From: Firm-13 sp964579245
Lineage (GTDB): Bacteria; Bacillota; Clostridia; Saccharofermentanales; Saccharofermentanaceae
Assembly (NCBI GenBank): GCA_964579245.1
Contig: CAZOFY010000004.1
Coordinates: 1 to 64,000 of the forward strand
Direction: 5' to 3'
DNA length: 64,000 nucleotides
The notes beneath the pieces are model-generated. The model worked only from the letters and a program-made list of their open reading frames with translations, was not told the DNA's origin and did not search any database. Each line of letters opens with the position of its first letter. The first letter of the stretch is position 1. Shown here in pieces: positions 53,160-62,695 of this stretch. The translations under genes were made by a program, and so were the position numbers.

Positions 53160-54406
53160 AATCAATCGACGGACAGGAATATTCAGCTGCAAAGACCGGT
53201 ACAACCGATTCCTCGCTGGAAGAACAATTACGGGCCGATCTTTTTGCGTCCGCCCTGATCCTGGACAACAGGATGGGAGGCAGAAGACTACGAATGTTGT
53301 TAGCTACCTCTGCTTTACAAAACGTTCGTGAGTTATACACTCTCACCCCGGAGGAATTCTCTGACAGGATGAGATCCAGGGCTCTGCCTGATGAGGAGAT
53401 AAAGAGTATGTCGGACCTGGTTTTTGATTTGGGAAGGCGGGAGCTCGTCCGGGAAAAGACGGAAATTTCGCTCCGAAGTGGCATTCGTTCGGTCAATTGT
53501 AATGACGCCGATTACCCGGCAGCGCTCCGCAGCCTGGAAGGCATGCCTCTCGTACTCTACGGAATCGGTGACTTCTCGTTGGTTTCCTCCAGTAGAATTC
53601 CTGCGGTTGCCGTGGTCGGAAGTCGTCAACCGAGCCCGTATGGGATTAAAGTGACAGAAGAGATCAGCAGAGATCTTGCGAGGCATGGCGTCGGTGTAAT
53701 CAGCGGACTTGCCAGAGGGATTGATACGGTTGCTCATGAGTCTGCTTTGAAGGAGAACGGCAAGACAATCGCTGTAACAGCCGGAGGGCTCGATCAAGTA
53801 TATCCTCCGGAGAACCAGGCACTTTTCGATAGAATCTGTGAATCAGGACTTGTCCTGTCTGAGATGCCCCCGACGCAGAAGACGCTTCGTCAATATTTTC
53901 CGGCCAGGAACCGGATTCTGTCTGCACTGTCTGATGCGGTTGCAATCATGGAGGCCGGTGAGTTCAGCGGAACACTGCACACAGCGAGTTTCGGGGCGGC
54001 TCAGGGACGTGATGTTTTTGTTGTCCCAGGAGGTATCTATCAGAACTCCTATCGCGGCAGTTTACTGTTGATACAGGACGGGGCGGAAATACTTCTTTCT
54101 GCGGAGGATATATTGTCGCGATTAGCCGGGCTTGCCTTCTGCAGGAAGATGGATGAGATCAGAACTGGCCGGATGAGCAAGAATACTATGCATTCAGAAA
54201 TATTAGATTCCTTGTCGACAGGCAGTCAGAAGATTCAGCAGATGATCCTGGATCAACTGATCATTTCAGAGAAGACAGTAGATGAGCTCTCTGCGGAGAC
54301 CGGAATACCTTTTATGCAAATTGCCCCGATCCTGTCGGAACTTGAGCTCAGCGGCGCAGTGAAAGGGAGAGACCAAAGATTTGCTTTGACTTTTCAGGGT
54401 ACATGA
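53156..54406 (+). CDS. dprA: DNA processing protein DprA
   Basis: This 416-residue protein has a SAM-like N-terminal part, the Rossmann-like core (about 150-350; AVVGSRQPSPYG, SGLARGIDTVAHE, PARNRILSALSD) and a C-terminal winged helix (about 365-410, TVDELSAETGIPFMQI). DprA protects incoming single strands and loads RecA. The ATG overlaps the comM stop and has GGAGGAAG. topA starts about 106 bases later, the common dprA-topA order. Confidence 0.95.
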   Translation: MKSIDGQEYSAAKTGTTDSSLEEQLRADLFASALILDNRMGGRRLRMLLATSALQNVRELYTLTPEEFSDRMRSRALPDEEIKSMSDLVFDLGRRELVREKTEISLRSGIRSVNCNDADYPAALRSLEGMPLVLYGIGDFSLVSSSRIPAVAVVGSRQPSPYGIKVTEEISRDLARHGVGVISGLARGIDTVAHESALKENGKTIAVTAGGLDQVYPPENQALFDRICESGLVLSEMPPTQKTLRQYFPARNRILSALSDAVAIMEAGEFSGTLHTASFGAAQGRDVFVVPGGIYQNSYRGSLLLIQDGAEILLSAEDILSRLAGLAFCRKMDEIRTGRMSKNTMHSEILDSLSTGSQKIQQMILDQLIISEKTVDELSAETGIPFMQIAPILSELELSGAVKGRDQRFALTFQGT

Positions 54407-54512
54407 AGTATATAATGGTAAAGAATGTTCGGATAACTCTGTTTTATGGACTGGCAGTTACTCCGAGTAAATCTGCACGCGACTTTTGTCGAGTTTTTAG
54501 AAACGGGAAGAA

Positions 54513-56696
54513 ATGGAAAGAAAATTAGTAGTCGTTGAGTCGCCTGCCAAGGCGAAAACAATAGGAAGATACTTGGGTAAGGAATATCGAATCACTGCCT
54601 CCGTAGGGCATATTCGAGACTTGCCCTCTGCTACGATCGGCGTGGATGTCAAGAAGAATTTTAAACCGACATATATTACTATGAAGGGCAAAGAGAAGGT
54701 CATCCGCGAGATGAAGGATCTTGCTCAGGACTGCGGACAAATATTTATCGCGACTGACCCTGACCGCGAAGGAGAAGCAATTGCCTGGCATATCGCGAAG
54801 GTGCTCGGAGTGGACCTGGATACCTCGTGCAGAATCAGTTTCAATGAGATCACAGAAAAGGCGGTACAAGCTGCCATACATACACCCCGCAAGGTCGACC
54901 TGGACTTGGTCAATGCGCAACAGGCCAGAAGAATTCTGGACCGTCTTGTCGGCTACGAGCTGAGTCCGTTGCTGTGGAAGAAGATTCGTAAGGGCCTGTC
55001 TGCCGGACGAGTTCAATCCGTGGCGACCAAGATGGTGGTCGACAGGGAGAGCGAGATCAATGCTTTCCGGAAGGAAGAGTATTGGGTTTTGACGGCTGAA
55101 CTGACTCCGACGAACGAGGATTTCCCTTTCCGGTCTCGATATCATGGCCGCAAGAGAAATGGCAAACTGGAAAAGGTGAAGCTGTCCTGTCAGGAAGAGA
55201 CTGAGAAAGTAATGGCAGATATTCAGAATCAGCCCTTTGTTGTCGATCATTTGAAGAAGGGAAGCAAACAACGTCATCCTTTTGCTCCTTTTACAACCAG
55301 CACATTGCAGCAAGAGGCTTCGAGACGGCTTAACTTTTCCTCCAGGAAAACGATGAGCGTCGCCCAGCAGCTGTATGAAGGTGTCGAGATCGCTGGTCAG
55401 GGACAAGTGGCACTTGTTTCCTACATTCGTACGGACTCTGTCCGAGTTTCTGAAGAAGCATTAGCAATGGCCAGAGAGCAGATTAAGGAAAGGTATGGGG
55501 AGCGTTTTCTCCCCCGTGCACCCAGAAAGTATTCGAATAAAAACGCTGCACAGGATGCTCATGAAGCGATTCGTCCGGCTCATTTTGAACTGCCGCCGGA
55601 GAAAATCCATGCATCCCTTTCTCCGGATCAATTCCGTTTGTACAAGATGGTATGGGATCGGTTTATTTCTTCTCAAATGGCCTCTGCTGAGGTCGATACC
55701 GTATCGGTGGACATCGCGAACTCCAATCATATTTTTAGAACACAAGGTGAGACTATTCGCTTCCCCGGCTTTCTGGAGGCATATTCGGATGTGCAGGAAG
55801 ATGCGGCGGAAGAGGATGAGAAAGCATCATCCAAGGAGAAACTGCCCGAGTTATCGGATGGACAGGACTTGGCCCTGCTGAACATTCAGCCCCAACAGAA
55901 ATATACACAGCCTCCTGCCCGCTACACGGAAGCCTCTCTGATCAAAGCGATGGAGGAGCGAGGAATTGGCCGGCCATCTACGTATGCGCCGACGATTTCT
56001 ACCATCATTGAGCGTGCCTATGTCGAGAAGCAGGCGAAGTATCTGGTACCGACAGAGCTGGGATCCGTTGTGACAAGGCTACTTGCTGAGAACTTCGAGA
56101 ACATTGTTGATGTAAAGTTTACAGCCTATATGGAAGGTCTGCTCGACGAGATCGAGCTTGGAAAGAAGGACTGGGTCGATGTTTTGGGAAACTTTTACCC
56201 GGCTTTTCATGAACAGGTGGTCCATGCCGGAGATGCGGTCGCAAAGATTGAGATGCAGCAGGAGAAGACAGGAGAGACGTGTCCTCTTTGCGGTGAAGGC
56301 GAGCTTATGATTAAGGAAGGCAGATACGGTAAGTTTGTTGCCTGCTCCAAGTTTCCTACCTGCAAGTATACGAAGAATCTGGATATTGTAGTTAACGGGA
56401 CATGCCCGACGTGTGGATCCGGTCTTGTATCTCATACCTCGAAGAAGTTTAAGGGGCGAGTGTTTTATACGTGTGATAAAAAGGGCTCGGATCCGCAATG
56501 CCCTTTCATCAGCTGGGACCTTCCGGTCGAAGGAAAGTCATGTCAGACTTGCGGTAGCTTTATGGTTTGGAAGCGTTTTCGCGGGAAGGCTTACCCGAAA
56601 TGCGGCAACCGTGACTGCTCGACCAACAAGCGGAAGTCTTCTGATAAAGCCGAGAAGAAGGACGACGAGGCTTTGCTTCCCGCCATCGAGGAGTAA
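54513..56696 (+). CDS. topA: DNA topoisomerase I
   Basis: This 727-residue type IA topoisomerase relaxes negative supercoils. The TOPRIM domain has VVESPAKAKTI and ATDPDREGEAIAWH. The active-site Tyr is in SYIRTDSVRVS, and three C-terminal four-Cys zinc ribbons follow (first CPLCGEGELM, second CPTCGSGLVS, third CQTCGSFMVW). Length is normal for the Gram-positive type. trmFO follows after 56 bases. Confidence 0.96.
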   Translation: MERKLVVVESPAKAKTIGRYLGKEYRITASVGHIRDLPSATIGVDVKKNFKPTYITMKGKEKVIREMKDLAQDCGQIFIATDPDREGEAIAWHIAKVLGVDLDTSCRISFNEITEKAVQAAIHTPRKVDLDLVNAQQARRILDRLVGYELSPLLWKKIRKGLSAGRVQSVATKMVVDRESEINAFRKEEYWVLTAELTPTNEDFPFRSRYHGRKRNGKLEKVKLSCQEETEKVMADIQNQPFVVDHLKKGSKQRHPFAPFTTSTLQQEASRRLNFSSRKTMSVAQQLYEGVEIAGQGQVALVSYIRTDSVRVSEEALAMAREQIKERYGERFLPRAPRKYSNKNAAQDAHEAIRPAHFELPPEKIHASLSPDQFRLYKMVWDRFISSQMASAEVDTVSVDIANSNHIFRTQGETIRFPGFLEAYSDVQEDAAEEDEKASSKEKLPELSDGQDLALLNIQPQQKYTQPPARYTEASLIKAMEERGIGRPSTYAPTISTIIERAYVEKQAKYLVPTELGSVVTRLLAENFENIVDVKFTAYMEGLLDEIELGKKDWVDVLGNFYPAFHEQVVHAGDAVAKIEMQQEKTGETCPLCGEGELMIKEGRYGKFVACSKFPTCKYTKNLDIVVNGTCPTCGSGLVSHTSKKFKGRVFYTCDKKGSDPQCPFISWDLPVEGKSCQTCGSFMVWKRFRGKAYPKCGNRDCSTNKRKSSDKAEKKDDEALLPAIEE

Positions 56697-56752
56697 GAAG
56701 ACCTACGGCTGATGGATAGCCGCCTCGTATAGGTTGTTTAAGGAGATTCAAC

Positions 56753-58090
56753 ATGTCAGATATTCAGGTCACGGTCATCGGTGCAGGACTTGCCGGCTGC
56801 GAGGCCGCCTGGCAGATTGCCCGAGCAGGAGTTCATGTCGAACTTTTCGAGATGAAGCCTGTCCGATATTCAGACGCACACCATATACCGACGTTCGCAG
56901 AACTTGTCTGCAGTAATTCACTTAGATCCAATCAAGTTGAGAATGCTGTCGGTTTATTGAAGCAGGAGATGAGAGTATTAGGCTCATTGATCATGGATTG
57001 TGCCGACAGGACAGCTGTTCCGGCCGGCGGTGCGCTGGCGGTGGACCGGGAGGAGTTTTCCCGGCTTGTATCGGAGAAAATTCACGCTCACCCTCTGATT
57101 CGTGTCAGAAATGAAGAGGTCAAACAGGTACCTCGTGAAGGGATCGTTGTAATTGCGACGGGTCCGTTAACTGACGGGGCGCTTTTTGCCGATATATCCG
57201 CAATGCTGGGTGATCGGACCCTGCATTTTTTTGATGCCGCAGCTCCGATTGTTTTCTCGGAATCGATTAATCGTGATATCGTTTTTGCGATGTCCCGATA
57301 TGGCAAGGGCGGCGATGATTATCTGAACTGCCCGATGAATGAAGAGGAATATGAAGCATTTTATCAGGCTCTGATCAACGCTGAACTCGCAGATGTAAAG
57401 GACTTTGATAAGGAGACTGTATTTGAGGGATGTATGCCGATCGAGACAATGGCAAAGAGAGGCAAGGATACGATGCGATATGGCCCTTTAAAGCCGGTCG
57501 GACTGGTCGATCCGAGAACAGGCAGAGAACCGTATGCCTGTATTCAACTCAGGCAAGATGATCGTGCGGCGAGTATGTATAATCTGGTCGGGTTTCAGAC
57601 AAGGCTTCGCTTTCCCGAGCAAGAACGGGTGTTTCGTATGATTCCCGGTCTGGAGCAAGCGGATTTTGCCCGGTTTGGAGTCATGCACCGTAATACTTTC
57701 CTCGATTCTCCCCGCTTGCTTACGAGTGATTATTCTCTCGAGTCGGACCCACGAGTCTTTTTCGCGGGACAAATCACCGGAGTCGAGGGCTACATCGAAT
57801 CTGCAGCTTCGGGTTTACTGGCAGGTCTTTCCTGCTCAGCCCAGGCGAGAGGCCAGGAGCTGCCTGTTTCTTTTTCCGATGACACGATGCTCGGAGCGAT
57901 GGCGATGTATATTTCAGATGCGGCTGTTAAGCACTTCGCACCCATGAATGCGAATTTCGGACTGATCCGCCCGCTAGACCGAAGAGTTAAAGGCAAGAAG
58001 GAAAAATACCTCGCATATGCATCACGTGCACTTGAGAAGATATCGACTTTGCAAGATGACTTGCGAGAATACATTCATGAAGTTGTATAA
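56753..58090 (+). CDS. trmFO: Methylene-THF-dependent tRNA (uracil-54-C5) methyltransferase
   Basis: This 445-residue FAD protein makes ribothymidine at tRNA position 54. Seen: VIGAGLAGCEAAWQIA (FAD site), ELVCSNSLRSNQ with the conserved Cys, VNANFGL-type C-terminal segment MNANFGLIRPL. The dprA-topA-trmFO order is classic in Bacillota; the usual followers (xerC, hslVU, codY) are missing here. Confidence 0.95.
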   Translation: MSDIQVTVIGAGLAGCEAAWQIARAGVHVELFEMKPVRYSDAHHIPTFAELVCSNSLRSNQVENAVGLLKQEMRVLGSLIMDCADRTAVPAGGALAVDREEFSRLVSEKIHAHPLIRVRNEEVKQVPREGIVVIATGPLTDGALFADISAMLGDRTLHFFDAAAPIVFSESINRDIVFAMSRYGKGGDDYLNCPMNEEEYEAFYQALINAELADVKDFDKETVFEGCMPIETMAKRGKDTMRYGPLKPVGLVDPRTGREPYACIQLRQDDRAASMYNLVGFQTRLRFPEQERVFRMIPGLEQADFARFGVMHRNTFLDSPRLLTSDYSLESDPRVFFAGQITGVEGYIESAASGLLAGLSCSAQARGQELPVSFSDDTMLGAMAMYISDAAVKHFAPMNANFGLIRPLDRRVKGKKEKYLAYASRALEKISTLQDDLREYIHEVV

Positions 58091-58121
58091 TATGAGTAAA
58101 TTGACAAACATGAGGTGAATT

Positions 58122-59222
58122 ATGGGCTTTCTGGATTTTTTAAATATGGATGCACCAAGAGCAGATATTTCGGAAAAGAAGCGTGGACCTGCAGGTACTG
58201 TCCTGCACTTGTACACCTCGAAGCTATCGAAGAATATCACGACAAATATTATTTTTCTCATCTGCAATATTCCCTCGATAATTATTGCCTTCATAGCCTC
58301 TATGTTTGCCTTGCCGTATGTAAATTCGAACCTGACAACAGCCGGTCTAAAAGAACTAACGTCATCAATCGGCCTTCAGGTCGCTGAAAATGCCGCTCCG
58401 GACACGGATATTGTATCGCAGCTGTTTGTCATGATTGCCGTGTTTGTTACGATGTTCCTTGTCGGTATGACGCTTGTTAGCGTCGGCCCGATACAAACCA
58501 CACTTGCATCCATTTATCGCAATTATGCTCGAAGAAAGCCCGTCATGCTCTGGTCGGATTTTATCACGACCTTAAAGAAGGAATGGAGGCAATCCTTGGT
58601 TGCGTCAATCATTACCTTTGTTCTGACAACTGTCATCGTTGCCAATATCGCATTCTACAACATGCAGGAAAGCAGTACATTCATAGATATTCTCTTTTCG
58701 GTATTTATTGTATTGTTTGTGTTTCTAATGTGTATACAAATGTATGTATATCCGATGATTGCTTCTGTCGATCTGAAGATCTTGCAAATCTATAGGAATG
58801 CGGCGATTCTATTCATCGCGCGTTTTCCTCAAACGATTGGGATCCTCCTGCTGAATATTCTGATTCTGGCTGTTATTCCGGCAATCATGATTTTCAGCTT
58901 CTCGTCGATCGGCATGGTTTTAGCTATGTTATACTACGGCCTGTTCGCATTCTCGTTCACTCACCTGATGAATACCGTGTTTGTATGGGCTCAGATTGAG
59001 CGATTTATGGTTCGCGATGAAGAACCGGTGGAGGATGAATCGTCGTCACAGAAGGAAGAGACTGTGACGGCACCGGATGCTGCGCACTTCGCTGATAACA
59101 GTGATTCTGAAGACCCAGATACCTCTCAGGATGCAGAAGTCTCAGGCATCTCGAACGAATCTGAAACGGCAGATATTTCCGGACACTCGGGAGAATCCGG
59201 TGACTCCAGTGCCTCTGAATAG
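58122..59222 (+). CDS. YesL-like (DUF624-type) membrane protein with acidic tail
   Basis: This 366-residue protein has about six membrane helices (residues 40-290) and the layout of YesL/DUF624 proteins: an N-terminal FLDFLNMD, helix pairs with ASIYRNYARRK and SDFITTLKKEWRQS between them. The last 70 residues are a disordered acidic Ser/Asp/Glu tail (EDESSSQKEE to GDSSASE). The function of the family is unknown; it often sits near carbohydrate uptake genes, which is not the case here. ATG 58122 has TGAGGTG. Confidence 0.7.
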   Translation: MGFLDFLNMDAPRADISEKKRGPAGTVLHLYTSKLSKNITTNIIFLICNIPSIIIAFIASMFALPYVNSNLTTAGLKELTSSIGLQVAENAAPDTDIVSQLFVMIAVFVTMFLVGMTLVSVGPIQTTLASIYRNYARRKPVMLWSDFITTLKKEWRQSLVASIITFVLTTVIVANIAFYNMQESSTFIDILFSVFIVLFVFLMCIQMYVYPMIASVDLKILQIYRNAAILFIARFPQTIGILLLNILILAVIPAIMIFSFSSIGMVLAMLYYGLFAFSFTHLMNTVFVWAQIERFMVRDEEPVEDESSSQKEETVTAPDAAHFADNSDSEDPDTSQDAEVSGISNESETADISGHSGESGDSSASE

Positions 59223-59619
59223 AGAACAAACAGATTTCGATACAATCATAAATACCCGTCAATCGTGAAATATCCTCCAGGGTTATAAGCCCTTGTTACT
59301 TGCCAGCATCTAAAGGCTCTGACTTTTCACATTCATTCAAGCCGCTAAGACAATTTCCGGTTTGGAATTTGTGATGGCATCTCCTTCTTGCGTGGTGGAA
59401 TACTGCAGCAATTAGCGGTTTGGCTTATTCGTTAAAGGGGCTCTTGTAATAATGGCATCGATTAAAAGTGTTTCCGTATTCTTTTAGAAATTGCATAGAT
59501 AGCTATGCTCCATAGAACAGATATCTAGGGGCATCACATAGCCATACATACTAAAAGTAGAAAACAGACTTTCATCATGGGATTCATTGCGTAGAAATAG
59601 CAATGTAACACCTCCCAAT
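59223..59619. other. Gene-free stretch before the repeat island
   Basis: Nearly 400 bases without a credible gene. A weak AGGG/CCCT hairpin near 59278-59294 followed by TTGTT may be the end of the preceding transcript. No insertion sequence or RNA gene recognised. Confidence 0.5.
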
Positions 59620-59803
59620 ACCTACTAAATATTCATTTCTTGCGATTTAGTAGGTGATCAATGACAAATAAGATTATAATTATTCATTGATCTACATACC
59701 TGAAGCCGCTCTTCGCAGACTTAGTACGTAATCAATGACAATTAGTGTTTTTGTTGCTCATTGATCAAAATGCACATAGTAGCTTTAAAGCGATTTAGTG
59801 ATT
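59620..59803 (+). repeat. Structured tandem repeat array, middle copy
   Basis: Units begin at 59654, 59728 and 59799 (periods 74 and 71). Two inverted repeats are perfect here: ACCTACTAAAT (59620-59630) with ATTTAGTAGGT (59645-59655), and GATCAATGA (59656-59664) with TCATTGATC (59684-59692). The second unit again has ATCAATGA and TCATTGAT. The pattern TCATTGAT-N2-ACATAC matches the array at 1-236. Confidence 0.78.
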
Positions 59804-60255
59804 ATTTCGGTGCGGAGAAGCCGCTGTGTATATGCACGATGTACCACGATGTTAATGAAATAGGACCAGTATGTTAACGAGCAGAGCCACCGGCTTGTCG
59901 CCGATGACCCTACCTTGTTCATTCACAAAGGAACTGCTATTTTCTTCGTATTACTTTTCGCTTGCGCATGAAATCTTCTCCTTCGATGACGATCCTTCCG
60001 ACAATCTAGTCGTATTAAGATGCTCAAGGTACACATATTCAAAATTCAAAATTCTTCTCGAAAANNNNNNNNNNNNNNNNNNNNNNNNNNNNNNNNNNNN
60101 NNNNNNNNNNNNNNNNNNNNNNNNNNNNNNNNNNNNNNNNNNNNNNNNNNNNNNNNNNNNNNNNTCGAAAACTCAATCCAAATTAAACAATTATTGACAA
60201 TATATGAAATTCGGATCCAAACGACTAGAAGCGTTGGCTTAGCATAATCGAAGAA
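59804..60255. other. Region between arrays, with the second assembly gap
   Basis: No credible gene. Exactly 100 N lie at 60065-60164; the flanks share only TCGAAAA (7 bp, 60058-60064 and 60165-60171), so here the missing length is truly unknown. Small open frames in the region run into the gap and have no recognisable product. Confidence 0.6.
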
Positions 60256-60493
60256 CCTACTCAATCGGCAGTTTAGCGCATTTTGGTAGGTGCGCTGCAC
60301 TTCCCGGCGCGGGATTTTTTCATTGCGAGCCTACTCAATCGGCAGATTAGTGCATTTGAGTAGGTGCGCTGGCCTCCCGGCGCGGGTTTCTTGTCATTGA
60401 CAAACCTACCAAATCGGCAGTTTAGTACATTTGAGTAGGTGCGCCGGCTTCCCGTCGCGGGTTTGTTATCATTGACAAACCTATTTATTCGCC
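60256..60493 (+). repeat. Structured tandem repeat array, right copy (GC-rich variant)
   Basis: Units begin at 60256, 60330, 60405 and 60480 (periods 74, 75, 75); the last is cut short. Each carries ACCTAC/CCTACY at the start, AATCGGCAG, then GTAGGTGCGC, a CCCG-GCG-CGGG hairpin and TCATTGACAAA. In the second unit CCTACTCAA (60330-60338) pairs perfectly with TTGAGTAGG (60356-60364). TCATTGAC and GTAGGT place it in the same family as the arrays at 1-236 and 59620-59803, with the first hairpin replaced by a GC-rich one. 60494-60655 shows nothing recognisable. Confidence 0.78.
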
Positions 60494-60655
60494 ACCTCTC
60501 TCTGGCTCAGGCCGCTGTGCACGGCCCTCACAATGGATAAGTCTGACATTTAAATCTCCGTAAGCTCTATTGTGTCTTATGACAGTTATTTGATCTTACA
60601 GGATTGTTTAGTTGAATGGCTCTATACCGCGAGTCAGGGTGGCTCAAACTCATTA

Positions 60656-60860
60656 ACATCGTTGCTCAATATGCGGTAGCATATTCATTTCGTAGGCAAT
60701 CCATGAGAAAAAATGTGTTTTGGATCTATTTCTTATGTTTAGAGGCTCGAAAACCTCTACTCTATTACGAAATGCGGTTTTGTATAACCTCTTGCCCACC
60801 ACCCGAAAAGCAGGAGATTTTCTTGTTTCATCTCGTTGACGCTCAACTGACTTAAGCCAT
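60656..60860 (+). repeat. Degenerate repeat unit plus conserved end module, right copy
   Basis: A decayed unit (GTTGCTCA, ATGC, GTAGG) leads into the same module as 225-392: AAAAATGTGTTTT, ATTTC, TTTAGAGG, TATAACCTCTTGCCC, TTTTCTTGTTTC, GCTCAACTGA. The stem TAGAG (60740-60744) with CTCTA replaces the TTGAG/CTCAA of the left copy. As at the left locus, it ends a few bases from a terminator of a minus-strand gene. A 79-codon open frame runs through it but is not kept open in the other copy. Confidence 0.65.
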
Positions 60861-60861
60861 T

Positions 60862-60894
60862 AAAAAAAGACTGTCGCGTTTTATCGCGGCAGCC
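60862..60894 (-). terminator. Terminator of the dapAB operon
   Basis: GACTGTCGCG (60869-60878) and CGCGGCAGCC (60885-60894) form a 10-base stem with one mismatch and a G-U pair; seven T follow on the minus strand. Confidence 0.85.
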
Positions 60895-60917
60895 TTTCTA
60901 TCGGACTGTTCTTGATA

Positions 60918-61682
60918 TCAATACTGTTCGACTAGGTCAGTCATGGAATACATACCGGCCTTTTTACCGGGCATGAATTTGGCGGCGGCGATAGCGCCGC
61001 GAGCAAATACATTCCGGTTGATCGCGCTGTGTGACACGGTCAAAATCTCTTCGGAACCGGCGAAGATGACTTGGTGCTCTCCGATGATGCTTCCACCGCG
61101 GATAGCGTGAAGACCGATTTCCTTCTTGTCGCGCTTCTGGAGCTTGTCGTGCCGGTCATAGACATATTCAAGCTTGTGATCAAGTGTCTCGTTGACGGCA
61201 TCTGCGATCATGAGAGCTGTTCCTGACGGTGCATCGAGCTTCTGGTTATGATGGGCCTCGACAATCTCGATATCGAAATCCGGATAGAGGATTGATGCCG
61301 CTTGCTTGACAAGCCGCATCAGCACATTGATACCCAGGGACATATTGCCTGAATAGAAGACGGGGACTATCTCAGAGAGCGCAAATAAGCTTTTCTTATT
61401 CTCCTCAGAAAGACCGGTCGTACAAAGCACCAGGGGCTTCTGACGATCGGAAGAGAGACGAAGCACGTCCGGAAGTGCAGAGATATGCGAGAAATCAATA
61501 ATGACATCGAAATCTTCACGACACTCAGGAGCACAAGCATATACCGGAAAACCAACGGATGTCTGATTCGGATCTGCGCCGGCTACGATCGTTACGTCTT
61601 CATCAGCACTCGCCATCTCGACGATTACTTTACCCATTCGGCCGTTACAGCCATTTAAAAAAATCCTGATCGGAGCTGTCAT
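60918..61682 (-). CDS. dapB: 4-hydroxy-tetrahydrodipicolinate reductase
   Basis: This 254-residue NAD(P)H enzyme of the diaminopimelate/lysine pathway has the Rossmann start IFLNGCNGRMGK, the catalytic VEAHHNQKLDAPSGTA and the C-terminal YSMTDLVEQY. It lies 12 bases after dapA on the same strand. The operon supplies meso-diaminopimelate for peptidoglycan and lysine. Confidence 0.96.
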   Translation of the reverse strand: MTAPIRIFLNGCNGRMGKVIVEMASADEDVTIVAGADPNQTSVGFPVYACAPECREDFDVIIDFSHISALPDVLRLSSDRQKPLVLCTTGLSEENKKSLFALSEIVPVFYSGNMSLGINVLMRLVKQAASILYPDFDIEIVEAHHNQKLDAPSGTALMIADAVNETLDHKLEYVYDRHDKLQKRDKKEIGLHAIRGGSIIGEHQVIFAGSEEILTVSHSAINRNVFARGAIAAAKFMPGKKAGMYSMTDLVEQY

Positions 61683-61694
61683 TCGAGATCCTCC

Positions 61695-62585
61695 TTAACG
61701 CTGATATTTTGAAAGATCATACGAGGACATGACGGCGGCAAGCTTCTCCTGGCATTGCGCTGACATGTCGCATAACGGCAGACGACAGTGACCAATATCC
61801 CAACCGAGAAGATTCAACGCTTCCTTGACAGGGATTGGGTTGACATCCGAAAAGAGCGCGCTTATCAGCGGTAAATAGGTAAATTGAAGCTCGCGTGATT
61901 CCTGAAGGTTCCCCTCGAGAAAAGCGTGGACCATACGATTCATCTCTTGCGGGATGATATGTGAGGCAACAGAGATGACACCGACAGCACCGAGGGCGAG
62001 CATCGGCACGACGAGGCCGTCTTCGCCGGAATACAAGACCAGGTCGTCTCCGCATAAATGCGCGACTTCCGGAACCTGAAGCAAATTACATTCCTTGACG
62101 GCTACGATGTTGTCAATCTGTGACAATCTCTTTAATGTAGAAGGGGCGATATTCAGATTCGTACGGGACGGAACGTTGTAGAGGATGATCGGCAGGTCGG
62201 TTGATTCGGCCATAGCGGAAAAATGCCTGAACAGTCCCTCCTGAGAAGTCTTGTTATAGTAAGGCGTGACCGTCAGCAATGCGTCGGCTCCGACTGCTGT
62301 TGCCTCCTTGCACAGATCAACCCCGTGCCTCGTGTCGTTGCTGCTTGTCCCGGCAATGACCGGAACGCGACCAGATACGTGCTTCACAACATAATCGATG
62401 ACCTGAATATGCTCGGGATCCGGCATCGTAGAAGCCTCCCCGGTCGTTCCGCAAACAAGAATGGCGTCGGTATGATTCTCGATCTGGAAGTCTACAAGTT
62501 CGGCAAGTTTCTTATAATCGACGCCCTCCTTTGAAAAAGGTGTAACGATTGCTGTGGCTGAACCGACAAAAACCGGCTTCTTCAT
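61695..62585 (-). CDS. dapA: 4-hydroxy-tetrahydrodipicolinate synthase
   Basis: This 296-residue TIM-barrel enzyme condenses pyruvate and aspartate semialdehyde. Seen: CGTTGEASTM, the Tyr in LYNVPSRTNLN and the Schiff-base Lys in VAVKECN. GGAGGG precedes the ATG. It is the first gene of dapA-dapB. Confidence 0.96.
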   Translation of the reverse strand: MKKPVFVGSATAIVTPFSKEGVDYKKLAELVDFQIENHTDAILVCGTTGEASTMPDPEHIQVIDYVVKHVSGRVPVIAGTSSNDTRHGVDLCKEATAVGADALLTVTPYYNKTSQEGLFRHFSAMAESTDLPIILYNVPSRTNLNIAPSTLKRLSQIDNIVAVKECNLLQVPEVAHLCGDDLVLYSGEDGLVVPMLALGAVGVISVASHIIPQEMNRMVHAFLEGNLQESRELQFTYLPLISALFSDVNPIPVKEALNLLGWDIGHCRLPLCDMSAQCQEKLAAVMSSYDLSKYQR

Positions 62586-62644
62586 GTTATTCCCTCCATT
62601 TCATAAAAATAACTCTGTTTTCTCGAAAAAATCAAGATCAATAA

Positions 62645-62674
62645 ATCATAGCATTTACTGTACACAAACGTCAA
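62645..62674 (-). promoter_or_regulatory. Promoter of dapA-dapB
   Basis: On the minus strand TTGACG (62669-62674) and TATGAT (62645-62650) have an 18-bp spacer, about 55 bases before dapA. It overlaps the divergent queA promoter, so the two may compete for polymerase. Confidence 0.7.
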
Positions 62675-62687
62675 TTCTATATATAAT
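62659..62687 (+). promoter_or_regulatory. Promoter of queA-tgt, close to the start codon
   Basis: TGTACA (62659-62664) and TATAAT (62682-62687) have a 17-bp spacer. The expected start point (about 62694) is next to the queA ATG at 62696, so the message may be nearly leaderless. No ribosome site is seen before this ATG. Confidence 0.55.
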
Positions 62688-62695
62688 TGCTTGTT

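Noticed and set aside
59840..60064. Possible transposase remnant near the second gap
   Set aside because: Short frames reach the gap but contain no recognisable transposase motif; no terminal inverted repeats or target duplications are seen.
60256..60493. Integron attC cassette array
   Set aside because: Hairpins of similar size, but no gene cassettes between units, no GTTRRRY core sites and no integrase gene.
60616..60855. 79-codon open frame in the right end module
   Set aside because: The aligned left module has stop codons at the same place, so the frame is not conserved.
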